Shown here: positions 46,268-54,053 of the stretch, piece after piece
How the letters are laid out: each line of letters begins with the position of its first letter
Numbering within the stretch: the stretch's first letter is position 1
Assembly (NCBI GenBank): GCA_016872725.1
Contig: VGZC01000006.1
Span: 62,001-126,000 of the forward strand
DNA: 64,000 nucleotides
Source: Planctomycetota bacterium
Lineage (GTDB): Bacteria; Planctomycetota; Planctomycetia; Pirellulales; Pirellulaceae
Reading direction: 5' to 3'
Position numbers and translations under genes: made by a program
The notes under the pieces: model-generated
What the model was told of the DNA's origin: nothing
What the model saw: only the letters and a program-made list of their open reading frames with translations
Database searches by the model: none

Positions 46268-47551
46268 ATGTCGAAGAAGATGACGGGCCTTCATCGGCGC
46301 TCGTTCCTCAAGACGACGCTCGCGACCGGAGCCGCGGTCGCGGTGCCCGCGATCATCCCCGCTTCGGCGCTCGGACGCAATGGCGCCGTCGCGCCGAGCG
46401 ACCGGATCATCGTCGGCGGGATCGGCATCGGGAATCGAGGCACCTACGATCTCGGGTGCTTCCTCGAACAGACCGATGTTCAGTTCGCCGCCGTCGCCGA
46501 CGTCAAGGAAGCTCGGCGAACGGCCGTCAAGAAGATGGTGGACGAGCGGTACAACAGCCAGGGGTGCGCGATGTACCGCGATTTCCGCGAATTGCTCGAT
46601 CGATCCGATATCGATGCCGTACTGATCGCGACCGGACCGAATTGGCACGCGACGGCCGCGACATACGCCGCGCGGGCGGGAAAGGACATCTACTGCGAGA
46701 AGCCGTGCACCAAGAACATCGCGCAGAGTCTCTCGCTCGCGGAAACCATCCGACGGACGGGACGCATTTTTCAGGCGGGAACCCAAAGGCGCAACCTGCC
46801 GCATTTCGCGTTCGCATGCGAGTTGGCCCGCACCGGACGGCTCGGCAAACTCCAAAAAGTCTTCGCGCATCCCGCGGGCATGCAGGCCATGATGAGCGGT
46901 TGGCTGCCCGCCCAACCCGATCCCGATCCGAACCTCGTCGATTGGGACATGTACCTCGGCCCCGCCGCATGGCGCCCGTTCAATGCGAAGCTGCTTGACG
47001 GATTCAATTTTGAAAAAGGAGGCGGGCTCGTCGGCGGTGGCGTGCTTGAATGGGGGTCCCACTGCGTCGACTTGTGCCAATGGGCGGTCGGCGATTGTCC
47101 GCCGCCCGTGGAATACAACCCGCCCCAGGACGGTCGGATGGTCGCCACCTACGAGAACGGCGTGCAGTTGATCCTCCGGGAAACCGAATGGATCCCGCTC
47201 GGATCGTGCCCTGTCCGGTTTGAAGGCGAAACGGGGTGGGTCGAGGCGGGTGACAGCGGCAAGATGGTGCTGAGCTCACCGGAACTGCTCGCCGGACGCA
47301 CGGTCGAGGAAATCGGCGGATATCCGGCGACGTTCCACGTCCGCGATTTCCTCGACTGCGTGAAATCGCGAAGCCAGCCCAAGGGGAACGCGCACGCCGC
47401 CGCCATGGCGCACATCGCGTGCCATTCCGCCAACATCGCCCTCCATCTGAACCGCAAGGTCACACTCGACCTTACCAAGTACGAATTCGTCGGCGACGAC
47501 GAGGCGAACCGTCTGCGTTCCGAGGCGCTTCGCGAACCATGGCGGCTCTAG
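46268..47551 (+). CDS. Tat-exported Gfo/Idh/MocA-family oxidoreductase
   Basis: Encodes 427 residues. The N-terminus carries a twin-arginine signal (HRRSFLKTTLATGAAVAVPA), so it folds in the cytoplasm with its nucleotide and is exported. The Rossmann part starts IIVGGIGIGNRG and includes the catalytic EKP (GKDIYCEKPCTKN). The C-terminal sheet domain contains GGGLVGGGVLEWGSHCVDLCQWAVGD, a planctomycete hallmark. Such proteins oxidise or reduce sugars and inositols with tightly bound NAD(P). ATG 46268 follows GGGAGAAC. Together with DUF1080 and sugar-isomerase-like proteins it fits polysaccharide or keto-sugar processing, though substrate is unknown. Confidence 0.92.
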   Translation: MSKKMTGLHRRSFLKTTLATGAAVAVPAIIPASALGRNGAVAPSDRIIVGGIGIGNRGTYDLGCFLEQTDVQFAAVADVKEARRTAVKKMVDERYNSQGCAMYRDFRELLDRSDIDAVLIATGPNWHATAATYAARAGKDIYCEKPCTKNIAQSLSLAETIRRTGRIFQAGTQRRNLPHFAFACELARTGRLGKLQKVFAHPAGMQAMMSGWLPAQPDPDPNLVDWDMYLGPAAWRPFNAKLLDGFNFEKGGGLVGGGVLEWGSHCVDLCQWAVGDCPPPVEYNPPQDGRMVATYENGVQLILRETEWIPLGSCPVRFEGETGWVEAGDSGKMVLSSPELLAGRTVEEIGGYPATFHVRDFLDCVKSRSQPKGNAHAAAMAHIACHSANIALHLNRKVTLDLTKYEFVGDDEANRLRSEALREPWRL

Positions 47552-47698
47552 TCGTTCGTGTCGCCGCGCGGTGAACCGCGATGCGCCGCGCGGCGGCCAC
47601 GTCGAGCGAATGGGTGCGGGCGAATCGAGACGCGAGAAACGAAACCGAAAGTCAACGGCGCGGAGACGCGCGAAGCCGATTATCAAGGGAAACGAGTC

Positions 47699-49864
47699 AT
47701 GAACGGGTACCGACGATCCTACATTCGATGCATTCGAAGCGCGTGGATGACGGCCGGAATCGGAGCATTCATCGTCGCGATGATCGCCGCGGGCCGAACG
47801 AGCGTCGGCCAGGACGGCGCGACGCCCCGGGAACGCGAACTGATCGCCGTCCTGCGATCGGACTCGCCCGCGGCCGACAAGGCGATCACCTGCAAGTGGT
47901 TGGCGATCCACGGTTCGCGCGACGCGGTGCCCGATCTCGCGCGCCTGCTCGCCGACGAGCAACTCGCGTCGTGGGCGCGGATCGCGCTCGAAGCGATCCC
48001 CGGTCCGGAGTCCGACGAGGCGTTGCGGCAGGCGATTCCGTCGTTGAACGGACGGTTGCTGGTCGGCGTCATCAACTCGCTCGGCGTGCGCCGCGGAGCG
48101 GGCTCGACCGCCGCGCTCGCCGCGAGGCTCGGGGACGCCGATCCCGACGTCGCGTCGTCGGCCGCCGCCGCGCTCGGCAAGATCGGCACGGCCGATGCCG
48201 CCGCGGCGCTCAAACCGCTGCTCGCGACGGCGCCCGACGGAGTCCGTTCGGCGGTCGCCGAGGGTTGCGTGCTCTGCGCCGAACGGTTCCTTTCCGACGG
48301 GAACGCGGCGGACGCGATCGCGCTGTACGATCAGGTCCGCGGCGCCGACGTGCACCGCGCTCGGATCCTCGACGCGACCCGCGGCGCGATCCTCGCTCGG
48401 AAACAAGACGGCATTCCGATGCTCGTCGAACTGCTGTCGTCCGAGGACAAGGGCCTTTTCCAAATCGCCCTCGTGACGGCGCGTGAGATTCCGGGCGGCG
48501 CGTTGGACAAGGCGCTCGCCGCCGCCTTGCCGAAGATCGATCCGGACCGAGGCGCGCTGGTGATCCATGCGATGGCCGATCGCAAGGGAACGGTGGAACT
48601 TTCGGCGATCATCGAGGCGGCGAAGGGAGGCGCTCCGCCCGTGCGGCGCGCGGCCGCCAAGGCGCTCGGCCGCGTCGGCGACGCGGCCGCGGTTCCGACG
48701 CTGCTCGAAATGGCCGTCGACGCCGATCCGGCCATCCAGGAAACGGCCCGCGTCGCGCTCGCCGAACTACCCGATCCGGAGATCGATCAGGCGTTGGTCG
48801 GACGGCTTGCCGCATCGAAAGGGCCGACCTTCCTCTTGCTCATCGATTTGATCGGCCGGCGCCGCATCGCCGCCACCGACGCGCTGATCCCCGTACTCGA
48901 GAATCGCGACGCGTCGATTCGAGCCGCCGCGCTCCGCGCGCTCGGCGAAACGGTGCGGGCCAAAGACCTGAACGTGCTGATCGGGCAAGTCGTTTCACCC
49001 AAGCACGCGGACGACGCCGCCGCCGCGCGGCTCGCGCTCAAGACGGCCGCCGTTCGGATGCCCGATCCCGATTCGAGCGCGACCGAGATCGCCCGCGCCA
49101 TGAAAGGCGCGCCGATCGACGTCCAATCCGAACTCCTGGAAATCCTCGGCGCGATGGGCGGGTCGGCCGCGCTCGATGCGCTCGCGACGGCGGCGCGCGG
49201 CTCGAATCCGCAACTCCAGGACGTCAGCACGCGGCTGCTCGGTGAATGGATGACGGCCGACGCGGCGCCCGTACTGCTCGACCTCGTGAAGACCGCGCCG
49301 GGCGAGAAATACCAGGTGCGCGCGATGCGGGGCTACATCCGGATCGCGCGGCAGTTCGTGATCCCCGACGCGGATCGGGCCGCCATGTGCCGCAGCGCGC
49401 TTGCCGCGTCGCGACAAACCGCCGAACGCAAACTCGTGCTCGAAGTCCTCCGCCGGTATCCGACCACCGAAATGCTCAAGATCGCCGTCGATGCGATGGA
49501 CGACGGCGAGCTCAAGGATGAGGCGACGCAGGCCGCGCTCGTCATCGCCCAAAAACTCGGCGCCGAGGCGCCCGAGGTGCGCGATCTGCTCGCGAAGGCC
49601 CGCATCGAGCGAGTGAAGCTCGAAATCATTAAGGCGGAATACGGCTCGGGCTCGACCTACCGCGACGTGACCGACATCGTGCGGCGCCATGCCGGCGATC
49701 TGCCGCTCATCGTACTTGCCTCGGCGAACTACAATAAGGAGTTCGGCGGCGATCCGACGCCGGGCGTCGCCAAACAACTGAAGATCCGCTATCAAATGCA
49801 AGGCAAGGCGGGCGAAGCGGCATTCGGAGAAAACGCGCTGATCGTCCTGCCGGTCCCCAAGTAG
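47699..49864 (+). CDS. Exported HEAT-repeat protein
   Basis: Encodes 721 residues. A signal anchor or peptide (MTAGIGAFIVAMIAAGRTSVGQD) precedes about fifteen HEAT-like helical repeats, for instance ARLGDADPDVASSAAAALGKIGTADAAAALKPLL and AAAKALGRVGDAAAVPTLLEMAVDADPAIQETARVALAEL shortened to LGRVGDAAAVPTLLEMA. The last 90 residues lack the repeat pattern (GSTYRDVTDIVRRH, PTPGVAKQLKIRY). No catalytic domain. HEAT solenoids bind proteins, so it is probably a scaffold in the periplasm or on the membrane. The ATG follows AAGGGAAACG. It is convergent with the GH36-like gene, with only 11 bp between the stops. Confidence 0.8.
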   Translation: MNGYRRSYIRCIRSAWMTAGIGAFIVAMIAAGRTSVGQDGATPRERELIAVLRSDSPAADKAITCKWLAIHGSRDAVPDLARLLADEQLASWARIALEAIPGPESDEALRQAIPSLNGRLLVGVINSLGVRRGAGSTAALAARLGDADPDVASSAAAALGKIGTADAAAALKPLLATAPDGVRSAVAEGCVLCAERFLSDGNAADAIALYDQVRGADVHRARILDATRGAILARKQDGIPMLVELLSSEDKGLFQIALVTAREIPGGALDKALAAALPKIDPDRGALVIHAMADRKGTVELSAIIEAAKGGAPPVRRAAAKALGRVGDAAAVPTLLEMAVDADPAIQETARVALAELPDPEIDQALVGRLAASKGPTFLLLIDLIGRRRIAATDALIPVLENRDASIRAAALRALGETVRAKDLNVLIGQVVSPKHADDAAAARLALKTAAVRMPDPDSSATEIARAMKGAPIDVQSELLEILGAMGGSAALDALATAARGSNPQLQDVSTRLLGEWMTADAAPVLLDLVKTAPGEKYQVRAMRGYIRIARQFVIPDADRAAMCRSALAASRQTAERKLVLEVLRRYPTTEMLKIAVDAMDDGELKDEATQAALVIAQKLGAEAPEVRDLLAKARIERVKLEIIKAEYGSGSTYRDVTDIVRRHAGDLPLIVLASANYNKEFGGDPTPGVAKQLKIRYQMQGKAGEAAFGENALIVLPVPK

Positions 49865-49875
49865 ACGCGATGAAC

Positions 49876-52836
49876 TCACGGGCGGTCGAGGACGTCGACC
49901 GCTCCCCGTTCGACGCATCGCGCGTAACCCCAAACGGCGTGGTCGCACGCGTAGTTTCCGTCCGCGTTCAGGACGCGCAGCGTGAGTTCCTTCGCGCCGT
50001 CGATCGTAACACGCATGGGATGCACGCCGCGCGGGCCCATGACGGGACTCTCGGCGGCAAGCCGCCCGTCCAACCAAACCTGGAACAACAGGCTTCCTCC
50101 GCCAGCCGCGTCGTCCACGCCGACGTCGGCCGCGAACATGCCAAAGGCACACTCATCGAGTCGCACCACGATGTCGGCGGGCGTCGTGTCGGGAAACGCG
50201 TGCGTCCAAACGCCCTTTTCGTACTCACGGCCGTTGATCGCGATCGGCTTGTCGTAGTAATTGCGATCGCGGCGGACGGGATTCTCCGCGCCGGCGGTCG
50301 CGCGAACCCACTTCAGATCGGAGACGAAGGCGATCCCCTTCGCCGCCCGAGCGGGCGGAGTCCGGAACGGCGTGGCTCCTCCCCGATTCTCCCGCCGAGC
50401 TCCCGGCCCGATCGACTCGACCTTCCAATAGAGGTCCGTTGCCGGAGGCAGGGACGGAATGGTCGCCGAGGGAACATGCGCGAAACGCTCGACCACCCGT
50501 TCGCGGAACGCGGCGTCCTTCGCCACAACAAGCCAATACTTGGTGGCGTCGGCGCTCGGCTGCCACGAAAGGCGAGCCGACGTTCGAAACAGACTGGAAT
50601 CCGTCTCGGCCGCATTCAACGAGAACTCACCGGGCGCCGCCAATGTCGGAACGCCGTGCCGCGCGGCCTCTTGAATGAAGATCAGGTCGCTCGTGAAACG
50701 CGACGGGAGCCGGATGCGAAGGCCCTCGTCCATCAGCGCGCGCCCCAGGTGGACGCCTGGCGGGATCGAACCGTCCTCGCACCACAGTGCGTATTCGAGC
50801 GCGGGATCGAGTCCCCTCAACCGAACGGTCCGCTCCGCATCCAGGGCATCCGGCCGGAAGACATAGAGCGTGCCTTTGGCCATCGCGTGGTTCCAATAGA
50901 AGAGTCCGTCCCACTCGACTCCGTCGGGACGGGGAAGAATGTGGTGCACCTTCACGCCGGGCAGCATGTCGCGGATCCACTGTTTGTAGACCGTCACACA
51001 GCGGCGCGTCGCGGCGTGCTCCTCTTCGGTCCACGTCGGCGTGTCGGTCGGATCGATTTGCCATGCACCCATCATCGCGCTGCGCCAGAGGAACGAACCC
51101 GGCGAATCGCCCTGCACCGGATAGTAGTTGTCGTACGTATACGCCTGCAGAAGGACGGGAGGGAACGCGAACGTCGAGTCATACAGGCTCTGTCGGTTCG
51201 GGAGGTTCGACAGCGTATCGGTCGTGACCGTGTAGTGCGTCCGTTGGATCACTCCGAAATCCTTGATATGACCACCACCCGAGCAATTCTCCAGCACGAG
51301 ACGAGGGAACTTCTTGAGAAGCCCGTCCTGAATGTCGTAATAGGCTCGCGCCGCCCAATAGCCGACGTCCGTGCCGTGCGTGTGCTGATGTCCGGTCTTG
51401 TCGCATTGGGTTACGATCGGCGTGATGTCGTGTTTCAAGTAGTCCAGCTTGTGGTGCTCGACGAGCCACCGCGTCTTCTCGGCCGCCCAGTCCTTGGCCT
51501 CGCGGCAGCCGAGGCAAATCTGGATGCCCCAAAAAGGACCGGGTCGCCAATCGGCGTCCACATCCGAGCGAAACCAATCGGGGTGTCCGCCCGGTCCGCG
51601 AACGCGCAGCGACCCCGGGTCGTCCGAAATCCCTCCGTTGGTCCATGCGCACCAGAGCCCCAATTTCATCTCTTGTTCGTGCACGTATTGCTCGATCGGT
51701 TGGGCTCCCTTGGGAAACCGGCGCGTGTCCCATCGCCAGTCACCTGTTTCGGGAAACCACATCGCGTCGGGGACGAAGACCTCGAACCCCAATGCGCGAC
51801 AGACTTGGGCGCTTCGCAGGACGTCGGCCTCTTTCGCCTGATTGCCTCCCACATCGAGATACAGGTTGTACGCGAGCAGCGGGTCGGCGACGCCGTGCGG
51901 CGTCGGCGGCCGGAGCTTCTCGAGAATGAACCGATGCAGCCGGTACGATCCCTCATCGAGGTCGCCCTGATGGCATCCAACAAACGCGGAAGGTACTTCG
52001 AAGTCCGCGCCTCCGGGAACGGTGGTCTTGAACTGGGGGTCATTTCCGATGTCGAGGGCGACACGTCCGTCCGCATCGGCCCGCGCGTGGATGCGTCCGA
52101 CGCCCGAGAACTCCCATCCCACATACAAGCCGTGCTCCGCTCCTTCTTGAATGGCTAACCACGGTACGGGGCTTGCTCCATCCTCCGGGTTCGTCGGCAG
52201 CACGAGGTCGAGACCCGATTGAACGGGCGCATGGAACGTGCCGCCCTGCGTTGTCGCGTTACCGCCGCCGCGCCGGATCCAAGTAATCCGAGCGGGCGCG
52301 TCGGGGTTTCCCGTGTCGGCCCCGCGCAGCGCGCGAAGCGAAAGGCTGTCCTGGTGCGAAACGACGACGGGAGACGGCGACAGGTTGCGGATCGTGACAC
52401 GATGTTGAATGGGGCCCGCGCCGCGACGAGCTCGCCAACGGGACTGCAGAGCGAGGGGAGGCTGCTCGCTCGCATAGGTCAACGTCAATTCCTCCCCTTG
52501 GGCGTCCAGACTGCCGCCGCGAAACGTCCAGGCGACGGGCGATTCGCGGCTCTCGATCCATACGCGGTCGAGCAGTGGAACGCGAAAAGACTCGGTGAGC
52601 CAATTCCGTTCCATGCCGACGGGACCGAGCCACGAGACGGTCGGACCCGCCGGATCCGCGGCAAGGTCGATTCGCGTATCGTCCGTCGACAACTCCCAAC
52701 CTCCCGAGTTCGAAACGATGGGGGGTTCGGCGCCGATCAATGGAGGCGAGAGAGTCAGGAGCACGGCGATGACGATCCATGTGGCGGCATCGTATACATC
52801 GAAGTCGGGGGCGAGGCCGCCACGGATCGCTTCCAC
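49876..52836 (-). CDS. Exported GH36-like alpha-galactosidase with NPCBM domain
   Basis: Encodes 986 residues. Start GTG 52836 leads into a signal sequence (WIVIAVLLTLSPPLIGAEPP). The first 300 residues are a beta-supersandwich domain. A TIM barrel (about 325-640) matches melibiase/GH36: YLDVGGNQAKEADVLRSAQ, WTNGGISDDPGS, the nucleophile region KLDYLKHDITPIV, and LVLENCSGGGHIKDFGVIQRTHYTVTTD with the acid/base region. A beta domain follows, then a fibronectin-like segment and a C-terminal NPCBM carbohydrate-binding domain (about 860-975: GREYEKGVWTHAFPD and VGVDDAAGGGSLLFQVWLDG). It should remove alpha-galactosyl or related residues from polysaccharides outside the cytoplasm. A small lipoprotein gene lies 33 bp upstream. 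Confidence 0.85.
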   Translation of the reverse strand: MEAIRGGLAPDFDVYDAATWIVIAVLLTLSPPLIGAEPPIVSNSGGWELSTDDTRIDLAADPAGPTVSWLGPVGMERNWLTESFRVPLLDRVWIESRESPVAWTFRGGSLDAQGEELTLTYASEQPPLALQSRWRARRGAGPIQHRVTIRNLSPSPVVVSHQDSLSLRALRGADTGNPDAPARITWIRRGGGNATTQGGTFHAPVQSGLDLVLPTNPEDGASPVPWLAIQEGAEHGLYVGWEFSGVGRIHARADADGRVALDIGNDPQFKTTVPGGADFEVPSAFVGCHQGDLDEGSYRLHRFILEKLRPPTPHGVADPLLAYNLYLDVGGNQAKEADVLRSAQVCRALGFEVFVPDAMWFPETGDWRWDTRRFPKGAQPIEQYVHEQEMKLGLWCAWTNGGISDDPGSLRVRGPGGHPDWFRSDVDADWRPGPFWGIQICLGCREAKDWAAEKTRWLVEHHKLDYLKHDITPIVTQCDKTGHQHTHGTDVGYWAARAYYDIQDGLLKKFPRLVLENCSGGGHIKDFGVIQRTHYTVTTDTLSNLPNRQSLYDSTFAFPPVLLQAYTYDNYYPVQGDSPGSFLWRSAMMGAWQIDPTDTPTWTEEEHAATRRCVTVYKQWIRDMLPGVKVHHILPRPDGVEWDGLFYWNHAMAKGTLYVFRPDALDAERTVRLRGLDPALEYALWCEDGSIPPGVHLGRALMDEGLRIRLPSRFTSDLIFIQEAARHGVPTLAAPGEFSLNAAETDSSLFRTSARLSWQPSADATKYWLVVAKDAAFRERVVERFAHVPSATIPSLPPATDLYWKVESIGPGARRENRGGATPFRTPPARAAKGIAFVSDLKWVRATAGAENPVRRDRNYYDKPIAINGREYEKGVWTHAFPDTTPADIVVRLDECAFGMFAADVGVDDAAGGGSLLFQVWLDGRLAAESPVMGPRGVHPMRVTIDGAKELTLRVLNADGNYACDHAVWGYARCVERGAVDVLDRP

Positions 52837-52869
52837 GAGACGATAGTCCTCGATGAAGTCGTGCTCGCG

Positions 52870-53751
52870 CTAACGAATCACCGGATTCAACTGCACCTCG
52901 ATGAGCGTTTCGCCTGGTTCGACTTGCGACATCTCGTCGAGACCACCGCGGAATTCCAGCGACAGTTCGCGACCGCCCTTGCGGTAAGTGCCGCTCAAAA
53001 TCGTCGGTGTAAGCTGAAACCGCCCGACAAAAACCCAGCCATGCTTGGGCAACGTGTTCTTGAAATGATCATAGATCGTGTCCGGCGAGTCGCCCGAAGA
53101 GTAGTAAGCGTTCTCGCGGCGGAAGAACGTACCACGGAACACCGACCCGGGATAAACGGGTACGTCCTCAGGAAGGGGTGATTCCAGCTCGACGGTCACG
53201 CTCAGGGTCGTCGTGGCGTCGTTTTGCGACTTGAAGGCTTCGATCACGGCGACGCGATTTGGTTTGAATGCGATGGCCGAGGCGTAGGGGGAATACATGA
53301 GCGGGCCTCGGAGGTTTCTGAGTCGAACCGGTTGCCAGGACTGCGCAATCAGCGCCTGGCGGTAGTACTCGACGACCTCAGCGGCATGCCCCGAAGTCGA
53401 GAGTGTCAGCCGAGTGGCTCCGTCGATCCGCTCGAAGTTGACTTGCGTAGCGCCGGGCAATACGGGCACGTCCTGGGGATAGTCATCGGGCAAGTTGACT
53501 TTCGGAGGCGCGGGTGTCGGACTGCTCGTCGGCGGGCCGGATGAACTCGGGGTGTTCGACGCCACCGCCGGCGCCGGATCGGGCCGAGACGGCTGAAGCG
53601 TGTTGGGCGAGGACGCGGACGGTGGCGATGCGTTGGATGGCGCGTCGTTCGAGGCGGGCGCCACCGGTGGCGCGGTCGGTTCGGCACAACCGCCTGCGAA
53701 GCTCACCCATAACATGATCAGGCACGTGCCGACACGCGACGCGCGGACCAT
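52870..53751 (-). CDS. Lipoprotein of unknown function
   Basis: Encodes 293 residues from the ATG at 53751, preceded by GGAGAG; the upstream frame extension overlaps the repeat element. A lipobox (SFAGGCAEP) is followed by about 60 residues rich in Pro, Ser and Ala. The remaining part contains two similar halves: DDYPQDVPVLPGATQVNFERI and PLPEDVPVYPGSVFRGTFFRR, each followed by a Tyr-rich helical region (VVEYYRQALIAQSW and DTIYDHFKNTLPKHGW). The duplication suggests tandem copies of a small alpha/beta domain. No catalytic motif is seen. It is likely in an operon with the GH36-like gene downstream. Confidence 0.65.
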   Translation of the reverse strand: MVRASRVGTCLIMLWVSFAGGCAEPTAPPVAPASNDAPSNASPPSASSPNTLQPSRPDPAPAVASNTPSSSGPPTSSPTPAPPKVNLPDDYPQDVPVLPGATQVNFERIDGATRLTLSTSGHAAEVVEYYRQALIAQSWQPVRLRNLRGPLMYSPYASAIAFKPNRVAVIEAFKSQNDATTTLSVTVELESPLPEDVPVYPGSVFRGTFFRRENAYYSSGDSPDTIYDHFKNTLPKHGWVFVGRFQLTPTILSGTYRKGGRELSLEFRGGLDEMSQVEPGETLIEVQLNPVIR

Positions 53752-54053
53752 GGATCGCTCTCCGAAAGGTGAACAACGAGCCCTGACGTTTGGCCCGTAT
53801 TCTATCTCGGACCATCCTGCCCAGTCAAACTTGCGAATCGTACTTGTAGCGTCGGCTTTAGCCGACGCGGGCGCGGCATGGGACCGCAATAGGAGACGCG
53901 TGGGCTGAAGCCCACGCTACGGTCAAGGGCGCGGCGCTTGACACGGCATTTTTCCGCAAGTAGGCTCAGCGCCAAGAGAACGACCGGTCGGGAGACCGGG
54001 TCGAGCGGTGGGAATTGTTGTCATTGGGAGCCGGGTCCGCTGGGGGATTGCTC
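53752..54053. other. Divergent intergenic region with REPIN-like element
   Basis: 302 bp between the lipoprotein (minus) and DUF1800 gene (plus). Apart from the inverted repeat pair described separately no gene is seen. Confidence 0.6.
53845..53919. repeat. REPIN-like element: two GTAG-type hairpins in inverted orientation
   Basis: GTAGCGTCGGCTTTAGCCGAC begins the element at 53845; its hairpin is TCGGC-TTTA-GCCGA. At 53897-53919 lies GCGTGGGCTGAAGCCCACGC followed by TAC; read on the minus strand it starts GTAGCGTGGGCTTCAGCC. The two 23-bp sequences are related (about five mismatches) and face each other, with 7-bp terminal inverted repeats GTAGCGT/ACGCTAC. This doublet layout is that of REPINs, mobilised by RAYT transposases. 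No RAYT gene is in this window. Confidence 0.75.
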
